The notes beneath the pieces were generated by a model, which saw only the letters and a program-made list of their open reading frames with translations, was not told the DNA's origin and made no database searches. Both the position numbers and the translations under genes were made by a program. From an uncultured Robinsoniella sp. (GTDB lineage Bacteria; Bacillota; Clostridia; Lachnospirales; Lachnospiraceae), in the NCBI GenBank assembly GCA_900539655.1, contig UQCR01000021.1:1-64000 (forward strand): a stretch of 64,000 bases of DNA. The letters run 5' to 3'. Position 1 is the first letter of the stretch. Each line of letters begins with the position of its first letter. Of the stretch, positions 17,278-24,579 are shown piece by piece.

Positions 17278-19506
17278 ATGGAAAGAATTGAAGGTTATGT
17301 AGATCATATTGTGTTTCGTAACACGGATAATGGGTATACAGTAATGTCTGTTGTCAGCAAAGGTGATGAGGTTACATGCGTAGGCATGCTTCAATATATC
17401 GGAGACGGAGAACTGATCGAAGCACAGGGACACTACACGGAACACGCCACCTACGGGCGTCAGTTCCAGATAGAAAGTTATGAAATTAAGGCACCGGAAG
17501 ATGCCATGGCAATTGAACGGTATCTGGGATCCGGTGCAATTAAAGGGATCGGTGTTGCTCTGGCAGCCAGAATCGTGCGTCGGTTCAAAGACGATACCTT
17601 CCGGATTATTGAAGAAGAACCGGAACGTCTGGCTGAAATAAAGGGAATCAGTGAAAAAAAGGCCAGAGAGATTTCTCTGCAGGTGGAAGAAAAGCGGGAT
17701 ATGCGTAAGGCAATGATATTTTTGCAGAAGTATGGCATATCCACCACTCTGGGAGTAAAGATTTATAAGGAATATGGACAGAACCTCTATCAGATTATTC
17801 AGGAAAATCCCTATAAGATGGCGGATGATATTGACGGAGTGGGATTTCGTATTGCAGACGAAATTGCATCTAAGGTCGGCATACATACGGATTCTGATTT
17901 TCGAATTAAAAGCGGAATACTATATAGCCTGCTTCAGGCATCTCAGGAGGGGCATGTCTACCTGCCAAGAGAAATTCTGTTTCAAAGAGCCGGAGAGCTT
18001 CTGGGTATTGCTCCGGACCTGATGGACAAACATCTGATGGATATGGCGGTAGACCGTAAAGTGATATTAAAGGAAGAAGATGGGAAAGTGCTGGTATATA
18101 GTGCTTCCTATTATTATCTGGAATTAAATACGGCAAAAATGCTTCACGATCTGAATATTTCCAGTGTGGTTTCAGAAGAAAAAATTCTGTCCCGTATCAG
18201 TACTATTGAACAGGAAAATGAAACAGAGCTGGATGAAATGCAGAAGTCAGCTGTTACTGAGGCAGTGAGAAACGGACTTTTGATTATCACGGGAGGGCCG
18301 GGTACCGGAAAAACCACCACCATTAATGCCCTGATTGATTACTTTGAGACAGAAGGGTTGATGATATCCCTGGCGGCGCCCACAGGAAGGGCTGCAAAAC
18401 GAATGACAGAAGCTACCGGCTATGAGGCACAGACCATACACCGGCTGTTAGAACTTTCGGGGGCGATGGAAGAACGGGTTGGCAGGGTACAGTTTGAACG
18501 AAATGCCCAGAATCCTCTGGAGGCAGATGTCATAATCATTGATGAAATGTCTATGGTAGATATACATTTGATCTATGCTCTTCTAAGTGCCATAACGGTG
18601 GGAACCAGGCTGATTCTGGTAGGTGACGTTAACCAGCTGCCATCGGTTGGTCCGGGAAGCGTGCTGAAGGATGTCATAGATTCCGGTTGTTTTCCGGTGG
18701 TGCGCCTTACGAAGATCTTCCGTCAGGCAAGTGAAAGCGATATCGTAGTCAATGCCCATAAGATTAACCAGGGGGAAAAGGTGGTACTGGATAATAAGAG
18801 TATGGACTTTTTCTTTTTACAGCGTAATGATGCTAATGTAATCATAAGCGTTGTTCTGACACTGATTCAAAAAAAGCTTCCTAAATTTGTAGATGCCTCT
18901 ATGTTTGACATTCAGGTCATGACCCCGATGCGTAAGGGGCTTCTGGGGGTAGAACGATTAAACGGCATACTGCAGCAGTATCTGAACCCGCCTGAGAAAA
19001 GTAAAAATGAACGGGAACACGGAGACGGCTTGTTTAGGGAAGGGGACAAGGTCATGCAGATTAAAAATAACTACCAGATTCAATGGGAAAAACGTGGCAG
19101 GTACGGCATACCCATTGAAAAAGGAGACGGTGTCTTTAACGGCGACATGGGTATTGTCCGGGAAATTAATACATTTTCGGAACTGCTTACCGTAGAGTTT
19201 GACGACTGCAGATTTGTAGAGTACTCCTTTAAACAACTGGATGAGCTGGAACTGGCGTATGCCATTACCATTCATAAAGCTCAGGGAAGCGAGTATCCGG
19301 CAGTTGTAATTCCGCTGCTAAACGGTCCCAGAATGCTGATGAATCGCAATCTTCTCTATACCGCAGTAACCAGAGCCAGGAAATGTGTGACGCTGGTAGG
19401 CAGTCCTAATACATTTTATCAGATGGTAGAGAACGAATTTGAACAGAAGCGTTACACTACGCTTAAGGAACGAATTAGAGAGTTAAATGAACTTCAGGAA
19501 ATTTGA
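17278..19506 (+). CDS. recD2: RecD2-type ATP-dependent DNA helicase
   Basis: This superfamily 1B 5'-3' helicase of 742 residues acts in DNA repair without RecBC partners. An N-terminal OB-like domain and helix-hairpin-helix motifs (about 1-180) precede the motor. Walker A is G-G-P-G-T-G-K-T at 339-346, Walker B is I-I-D-E-M-S-M-V-D, the Q-L-P-S-V-G-P-G motif follows, and the C-terminal lobe carries A-I-T-I-H-K-A-Q-G-S-E and the Y-T-A-V-T-R-A-R motif. The ATG at 17278 has an AGGAG site and gives the normal family length; the longer frame to 17122 would add 52 unrelated residues. Confidence 0.93.
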   Translation: MERIEGYVDHIVFRNTDNGYTVMSVVSKGDEVTCVGMLQYIGDGELIEAQGHYTEHATYGRQFQIESYEIKAPEDAMAIERYLGSGAIKGIGVALAARIVRRFKDDTFRIIEEEPERLAEIKGISEKKAREISLQVEEKRDMRKAMIFLQKYGISTTLGVKIYKEYGQNLYQIIQENPYKMADDIDGVGFRIADEIASKVGIHTDSDFRIKSGILYSLLQASQEGHVYLPREILFQRAGELLGIAPDLMDKHLMDMAVDRKVILKEEDGKVLVYSASYYYLELNTAKMLHDLNISSVVSEEKILSRISTIEQENETELDEMQKSAVTEAVRNGLLIITGGPGTGKTTTINALIDYFETEGLMISLAAPTGRAAKRMTEATGYEAQTIHRLLELSGAMEERVGRVQFERNAQNPLEADVIIIDEMSMVDIHLIYALLSAITVGTRLILVGDVNQLPSVGPGSVLKDVIDSGCFPVVRLTKIFRQASESDIVVNAHKINQGEKVVLDNKSMDFFFLQRNDANVIISVVLTLIQKKLPKFVDASMFDIQVMTPMRKGLLGVERLNGILQQYLNPPEKSKNEREHGDGLFREGDKVMQIKNNYQIQWEKRGRYGIPIEKGDGVFNGDMGIVREINTFSELLTVEFDDCRFVEYSFKQLDELELAYAITIHKAQGSEYPAVVIPLLNGPRMLMNRNLLYTAVTRARKCVTLVGSPNTFYQMVENEFEQKRYTTLKERIRELNELQEI

Positions 19507-19633
19507 TGATTCTTAAGAAGATAAATAAACTTGGTTAAGTCAAATAAAACTTCATCAAAACTAAAGTAATGCTGTATTAAAAAAAATCTTGGATGCAATA
19601 TGGAAACCCTTGGGAGAGAGTTTTAGGCAGACC

Positions 19634-20353
19634 ATGAATCAAATAAAAGAAATGCTCCTTGGCATTTTATTTCCAAGGAGATGCCCTCTCTGCGGAGGTA
19701 TTGTAAAATGGCGGGAGGGAACGGCGTGCAGGAAATGCCGTGAAAAAGAGAAGCCCCTTACGGAGCCTCTCTGTAAAAAATGCGGCAAACCGGTACTGTG
19801 GGAAGAGGCAGAATATTGCCTTGACTGTACCAGACATGCGCATTTTTATGAGTGCGGAAGGGCCGTATATCTCTATGAGAAAAAAATGAAGGAAGCTGTC
19901 CGGCAGCTGAAATATAATAATAAAAGAGAATATGCTGATTTTTTTGCAGAAGAAATCCAGAGCCATTTGGGAGGCCTGGTACGCAGATGGAATCCCGATG
20001 TGATTATTGCTGTGCCCATGCATTGGAGGAAGCGGCAGAAGAGGGGATATAACCAGGGGGAAGTGCTTGCCAGGAAAACGGCACGCCTGCTAAATGTTCC
20101 TTTTCGCAAAGATTTGGTGAAAAAGGTAAAAAACACAGATTCCCAGAAAGATTTAAGCCGGGAAGAGCGAAAAAAGAATCTGAAAAATGCTTTTAAAATC
20201 AAAGAACCTGATGTAGAATTAAATGTGGTTTTGATCATCGACGATGTGTATACCACAGGCAGTACGGTAGACGCAGTAGCCAAGGTACTGCAGGAACACG
20301 GAGTTGGAAAAGTATATTATATCAGCCTTTGTATTGGAAAAGGAAGTTCCTGA
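19634..20353 (+). CDS. comF: ComF-family phosphoribosyltransferase-like protein
   Basis: This ComF/GntX-like protein of 239 residues has an N-terminal Cys4 zinc-binding region (C-P-L-C and three further C-x-x-C-type pairs, about 17-65). A C-terminal phosphoribosyltransferase domain carries the PRPP loop V-L-I-I-D-D-V-Y-T-T-G-S-T. In competent bacteria ComFC is needed for DNA uptake; elsewhere its role is less clear. The start is uncertain: the frame is open to a TTG at 19589 without a ribosome site, whereas the ATG at 19634 gives the usual short lead-in to the zinc domain. It follows RecD2 after 127 bp. Confidence 0.88.
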   Translation: MNQIKEMLLGILFPRRCPLCGGIVKWREGTACRKCREKEKPLTEPLCKKCGKPVLWEEAEYCLDCTRHAHFYECGRAVYLYEKKMKEAVRQLKYNNKREYADFFAEEIQSHLGGLVRRWNPDVIIAVPMHWRKRQKRGYNQGEVLARKTARLLNVPFRKDLVKKVKNTDSQKDLSREERKKNLKNAFKIKEPDVELNVVLIIDDVYTTGSTVDAVAKVLQEHGVGKVYYISLCIGKGSS

Positions 20354-20362
20354 ACAATAAAC

Positions 20363-20391
20363 TTTTCATTAGACTGTTTTTGTGCTATACT
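20363..20391 (+). promoter_or_regulatory. Promoter of the cdaA operon
   Basis: TTTTCA at 20363-20368 and TATACT at 20386-20391 are 17 bp apart, just before the GAGGAGG site of the first gene. The -35 variant is identical to that of mreB. Confidence 0.55.
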
Positions 20392-20424
20392 AAATAAAGT
20401 ATAGCTATGTTTGAGGAGGCCTGT

Positions 20425-20901
20425 ATGATTAACGAAAAACGCATTAAGCTCATGACAAGAATGGCCATTTTTGAGAGTCGAAATGAAGAGGAATTATATA
20501 AAGTTAAGAATTATTTCCGCAGCGACTATATTGGTGTACATATGATAAAGAATGCAATCCGTATCACTCTTGTATTTTTACTGGGACTATTGGCATGGGG
20601 CTGCTATAATATGGACAAACTGGTAAAAGAGATCACCAGTATGGACATTGGTGCTCTGGTGGTTCGTATTGTTGTAGTGTATGTAGTAGTTTTGGTGATA
20701 TTTTCTATTATCACATATATTATATATTCCTTTCAGTATATCAGGGCAAAAGAGGATCTTGAATATTACCAGATTTTGTTAGAGAAACTGGAAAAAGAAT
20801 ATGAACGCGAGGATGCCGGCCTGCAGTCTGCAACGGGTATCAACAGGAATCGAAGTAAAACGCTGGGAGGAGACAGGCATGGGAACGTTACTGGAATTTA
20901 A
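20425..20901 (+). CDS. Two-TM membrane protein of unknown function
   Basis: This 158-residue protein has a charged N-terminus, TM1 at about 44-62, a long TM2 at about 76-102 and a charged, probably coiled-coil tail from about 105. I do not recognise a named family. The ATG at 20425 has an ideal GAGGAGG site 7 nt upstream; an in-frame ATG at 20407 lies before that site and is rejected. Its end overlaps the next gene by 23 bp, the same overlap as between cdaA and cdaR, so it belongs to the c-di-AMP synthase operon and may serve membrane or envelope homeostasis (inference). Confidence 0.8.
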   Translation: MINEKRIKLMTRMAIFESRNEEELYKVKNYFRSDYIGVHMIKNAIRITLVFLLGLLAWGCYNMDKLVKEITSMDIGALVVRIVVVYVVVLVIFSIITYIIYSFQYIRAKEDLEYYQILLEKLEKEYEREDAGLQSATGINRNRSKTLGGDRHGNVTGI

Positions 20902-21910
20902 GGAACTGATTAAGAATTTCTATGGAAAGTATGATTCCTATCTGGTTTCTATAGGAAAATTTATAATAGCGCTGTGTGCGTTTATCATGATTAATATTAA
21001 ACTGGGGCAGATGCATTTGCTGAACAATCCGGTCATAGTCGTCATACTGGCTCTGGTTTGTTCTTTTCTGCCGTTAAATGCAATTGTACTGTTTGGAGCG
21101 GCATTGATTATTGGGCATTTATATGCGCTGTCTCTGGAAGCATTTCTGGTCGGTACCGGAATACTGGTGGTGATACTGCTGCTTTATTTTGGGATTGCAC
21201 CAAAGGAAAGCCTGGCAATTATCCTGACGCCTATTGCATGCGGGCTTAATATACCCTGTGCAGTGCCATTGATGCTGGGACTTGTACGGACTCCTTTTGC
21301 AGGAATCGGCATTGCATTTGGTACCATTGGCTATTATACGGTTGCTGTATTGGATGACAAGGCAAAAGGCATAACGGCAACGGCAAAAGATGCAACTGAA
21401 GCTATGGTTCAGAAGCTGACGGGACTGTTGGACAGCATTTTAAAAAATCCGGAGATGATCATATCTGTGATTACAATGCTTGCCGTTATAATCATGGTCT
21501 ATGTGATCCGGCGGATGGCAATAAAATATAGCTGGTCCATTGCCATACTGGTTGGAACGTTTATTTTCCTGATCAGTACGCTGATGGGCACAATAGCAAT
21601 GGGAACTGGAAAAAATTTCCTGGCTGTCATTCTGGGAACGGCTATATCGGCAGCTATTGCATTTTTAGTAAAACTGTTTTTATTTGAAGTAGATTATAAA
21701 AGGACACAAAAGGTACAATTTGAGGACGACGATTATTACTATTTTGTAAAAGCCGTACCGAAGACAGTAGTAAAACAGAGGAAAAAAGAGATACGGCAGG
21801 AAGAACCGGTGCGTAATTCAAGAAATGAGGGGAGAAGCGCAGCCGAAAGACCCAAACGGGTTCGCAGAGGGGAACCGGGAAGGTCGGATTTGGATATTAA
21901 AGATTATTAA
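20879..21910 (+). CDS. Multi-spanning membrane protein, unknown function
   Basis: This 343-residue integral membrane protein has about eight hydrophobic segments between residues 22 and 270, and a basic Arg/Glu-rich cytoplasmic tail (about 300-343, P-K-R-V-R-R-G). It has a GGGAGGAG ribosome site. No transporter signature is visible, although the spacing of segments resembles a permease. It sits between the small membrane protein and cdaA, in a tightly packed operon, so a role with CdaA in sensing or controlling the envelope is possible but unproven. Confidence 0.8.
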   Translation: MGTLLEFKELIKNFYGKYDSYLVSIGKFIIALCAFIMINIKLGQMHLLNNPVIVVILALVCSFLPLNAIVLFGAALIIGHLYALSLEAFLVGTGILVVILLLYFGIAPKESLAIILTPIACGLNIPCAVPLMLGLVRTPFAGIGIAFGTIGYYTVAVLDDKAKGITATAKDATEAMVQKLTGLLDSILKNPEMIISVITMLAVIIMVYVIRRMAIKYSWSIAILVGTFIFLISTLMGTIAMGTGKNFLAVILGTAISAAIAFLVKLFLFEVDYKRTQKVQFEDDDYYYFVKAVPKTVVKQRKKEIRQEEPVRNSRNEGRSAAERPKRVRRGEPGRSDLDIKDY

Positions 21911-21930
21911 TTAGAAGGGGCGTGAAAGCG

Positions 21931-22818
21931 GTGGAGGTTATAAAGAGATTTTTTCTGGTAAATCTTTATAAACTGACAGAGCCTATTTCCAATATTAATT
22001 ACAGAGATGTGATCGAAATTATTATCCTGACATTTATCGTATACCGTTTTCTGGTATGGATAAAGGATACAAGGGCATGGACTTTACTTAAGGGGATCCT
22101 GCTTTTGGGGCTGTTTGTTTTAATAGCCAATATTTTCGAACTGGATACCATAACATTTTTGATCAATAAGGGAATTGGTTTTGCATTTATGGCAGTAATG
22201 GTAATTTTCCAGCCGGAGCTTCGAAGGGCGTTGGAAGAGCTGGGAGAGAAAAAGATTTTTACAACGTTGACGCCATTTGACACAGCCAGGGAGATCAGGG
22301 AACGTTTTAGCGATAAAACGGTGAATGAACTGGTGAAAGCAACGGTTGAAATGGCAAAGGTCAAGACGGGTGCATTAATTGTCATTGAGAACAATGTTAC
22401 GCTGGCGGAGTATGAAAGAACCGGAATCGCTATCGATTCCATACTGACCAGCCAGTTACTGATTAATATATTTGAACATAATACACCGCTTCACGATGGG
22501 GCTGTGATTGTAAGGGGCAATCGAATTATTTCCGCCACCTGTTACCTGCCTTTATCGGATAACCTGGCGCTTAGCAAAGAACTGGGAACCAGGCACAGGG
22601 CCGGTGTGGGAATCAGTGAGGAGACTGATTCGCTGACAATTATTGTTTCAGAAGAGACGGGAAGCGTCTCACTTGCCAGCAAGGGCAAACTAATGCGGGA
22701 TGTTGACGCTGCAGTTTTGAGACAGCAATTAGTGATTCTTCAGGATAAATCCGTAGACACGAAAAAGTTCAGACTTTGGAAAGGAAAGGGTAAAAATGAA
22801 GAAAAGCTTGGTGAATAA
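21931..22818 (+). CDS. cdaA: Diadenylate cyclase CdaA (c-di-AMP synthase)
   Basis: This membrane-bound diadenylate cyclase of 295 residues makes c-di-AMP from two ATP. Three N-terminal membrane segments (about 25-95) precede the DAC domain. Catalytic motifs are H-D-G-A-V-I (D189-G190-A191) and R-H-R (221-223). The start is a GTG: the AGAAGGGG site is 10 nt from the GTG at 21931 but only 1 nt from an alternative GTG at 21922, so I prefer 21931. Its 3' end overlaps cdaR by 23 bp. c-di-AMP controls potassium and osmolyte uptake and wall integrity in Gram-positives, which suits the wall genes nearby. Confidence 0.95.
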   Translation: MEVIKRFFLVNLYKLTEPISNINYRDVIEIIILTFIVYRFLVWIKDTRAWTLLKGILLLGLFVLIANIFELDTITFLINKGIGFAFMAVMVIFQPELRRALEELGEKKIFTTLTPFDTAREIRERFSDKTVNELVKATVEMAKVKTGALIVIENNVTLAEYERTGIAIDSILTSQLLINIFEHNTPLHDGAVIVRGNRIISATCYLPLSDNLALSKELGTRHRAGVGISEETDSLTIIVSEETGSVSLASKGKLMRDVDAAVLRQQLVILQDKSVDTKKFRLWKGKGKNEEKLGE

Positions 22819-24121
22819 CTTTAGTCTAAAAATGATCTCCATTGTACTGGCATTTCTGATCTGGCTGATTGTGGTTCAGGATAATGATCCGGAAAAAGTA
22901 AAACCCTTTACCAATATACAGGTTGAAGTGGAAAACCAGGAGAGTCTGGAAAGGCTGGGCAAGGTCTATGAGGTGTTGAATAACACAGACACAGTTACCG
23001 TTTATGCCACCGGAAGAAATTCAGTGATAAAGGAACTGGATAATTCGGATTTCCGCGTGTCGGCAGACCTTGAAAACCTCAATGATATGGGGACAGTACA
23101 ATATGTAGTAACTTGTAAAAACTCATCTATTAAGAAAGAAAATATAAAAGTGGAGCCATCTTCATTAAAGGTTCGGATTGAGCCGAAGGTGGAAAAATCC
23201 TTTGCGGTAAAGGCAGTGACTACCGGAACACCAAAAACGGGGTATGTAGTCGGAAATGCCACGGTAAAGCAGGGGGATTCCATTATAGTGGCAGGACCAC
23301 AGTCTTTGATTAATATTATCAGCCGTGTAGTAGTAGCAGTTGATGTAAACGGGCTGAATGAAAGTAAAATTCTGAAAGGCGCACTTAAGATTGTTGATAA
23401 AAATGATGAAGAGTTTGCCGAAACAAAAATGAAGAGTATGACATGTAAGACATCCAGTGGTGTCCCCATAACGGAGTTAGGTTCTGTTGAAGTAGAAGCA
23501 GACTTGTGGAGGATAAAGCCCAATATCAAGCTGGATGTGAATGTAGTGGGTATGCCGGCAGTGGGATATAAAAAGACAGACACTACGATAACACCGGAAA
23601 CGATCAGCCTTGCAGGAACAGAAAAAGCATTAGAGGAATTGAATGGTCATTTACAATTGAATGAAGATGTATCTGTAGAAGGGGCAACATCTGATGTCAC
23701 AAAGAAGATTGAGATTCAGGATATGCTGGCGGAACAGCATGATTTGAAACTGGTGGAAACTGCAACGGATACCGTTACTGTTACGGTAGGAATTGAAAAA
23801 GCGGGAACAAAAACAGAATATTTGCCGGTGAACCGTCTCAATATGAAAAATGTTCCGACAGATTTAAAGATGACACTGACGCCGTCGGATAAGATACCAA
23901 TTATAATTACGACTACAACCGGTGATCTGAATGATTTTGATGCAGAAGATATTAAGGCGACCCTGGATTTAAGCGCTTATAAAACAACAGGGACAAATAC
24001 AGTAAAACTAGATGTTGAACTGCCAGATGGATTTGTATTGGCATCTGATGTAACAATTGTTGTGAATCTGGAGAAGAAAGAAGAAACTGCAATTACAGAA
24101 AAAAGTACGGTGGAGGAATAA
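22796..24121 (+). CDS. cdaR: YbbR-domain protein CdaR, regulator of CdaA
   Basis: This 441-residue extracytoplasmic protein has one N-terminal signal-anchor (about 5-25, followed by V-V-Q-D-N-D, a typical YbbR start). About four YbbR beta-domain repeats follow, and the C-terminus is acidic. CdaR is known to bind and modulate CdaA. The overlapping gene order cdaA-cdaR is conserved in Firmicutes; the glmM gene that often follows is absent here and HPr takes its place. Confidence 0.93.
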   Translation: MKKSLVNNFSLKMISIVLAFLIWLIVVQDNDPEKVKPFTNIQVEVENQESLERLGKVYEVLNNTDTVTVYATGRNSVIKELDNSDFRVSADLENLNDMGTVQYVVTCKNSSIKKENIKVEPSSLKVRIEPKVEKSFAVKAVTTGTPKTGYVVGNATVKQGDSIIVAGPQSLINIISRVVVAVDVNGLNESKILKGALKIVDKNDEEFAETKMKSMTCKTSSGVPITELGSVEVEADLWRIKPNIKLDVNVVGMPAVGYKKTDTTITPETISLAGTEKALEELNGHLQLNEDVSVEGATSDVTKKIEIQDMLAEQHDLKLVETATDTVTVTVGIEKAGTKTEYLPVNRLNMKNVPTDLKMTLTPSDKIPIIITTTTGDLNDFDAEDIKATLDLSAYKTTGTNTVKLDVELPDGFVLASDVTIVVNLEKKEETAITEKSTVEE

Positions 24122-24123
24122 TT

Positions 24124-24387
24124 ATGGTAAGTCAAAAGGTGACAGTGAAAAATGCGACGGGCCTTCATTTAAGGCCGGCAGGGGTACTTTGCAAAGAAGC
24201 GATGCAATTTAAGTCTTTAATCACATTTACGAAAGACAGCAGTACGGCAAATGCAAAAAGTGTATTGAGTGTGTTGGGTGCCTGCGTCAAATGCGGTGAT
24301 GAAATTGAACTGGTCTGCGAAGGTGAAGACGAGAATGAAGCATTGGCAACACTTGTACATGCCATAGAGAGCGGTCTGGGAGAATAA
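24124..24387 (+). CDS. ptsH: Phosphocarrier protein HPr
   Basis: This 87-residue HPr relays phosphate in the sugar phosphotransferase system and carries the regulatory serine. The catalytic histidine is H15 in G-L-H-L-R-P and the HPr-kinase target is S46 in A-K-S-V-L. The presence of H15 argues against it being a Crh-type regulator. It starts 2 bp after cdaR, is last in the operon and is followed by two terminators. Enzyme I is not nearby. Confidence 0.93.
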   Translation: MVSQKVTVKNATGLHLRPAGVLCKEAMQFKSLITFTKDSSTANAKSVLSVLGACVKCGDEIELVCEGEDENEALATLVHAIESGLGE

Positions 24388-24394
24388 TAACTGA

Positions 24395-24460
24395 CCCTGC
24401 AGTATGTGAGGCAGCATGATCCAGGATGGATGGGTGCGGTTCACACTGCAGGGATTTTTT
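24395..24460 (+). terminator. Terminator of cdaA-cdaR-ptsH operon
   Basis: CCCTGCAGT at 24395 pairs with ACTGCAGGG ending at 24453, extended by GTGA/TCAC with a 2-nt bulge, and is followed by ATTTTTTAT. Confidence 0.75.
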
Positions 24461-24480
24461 ATAGCTATTTATAGGAGAAA

Positions 24481-24520
24481 AAGAAACGCCACAGGATTTA
24501 TATCCTGCAGCGTTTCTTTT
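24481..24520. terminator. Bidirectional terminator between convergent genes
   Basis: AAGAAACG at the left and CGTTTCTT at the right enclose an inner CAGGAT/ATCCTG stem with a TTAT loop. T-rich runs follow on both strands, so it serves ptsH on the plus strand and the transpeptidase gene on the minus strand. Confidence 0.8.
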
Positions 24521-24579
24521 TCTGTATAGCCTAATATAGAGTTGCTTATTTTGTTAAATACCAGGTTAATTCTTTGATC

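Noticed and set aside
17143..17886. 247-codon minus-strand frame opposite recD2
   Set aside because: It is antisense to a conserved helicase coding region and resembles no family.
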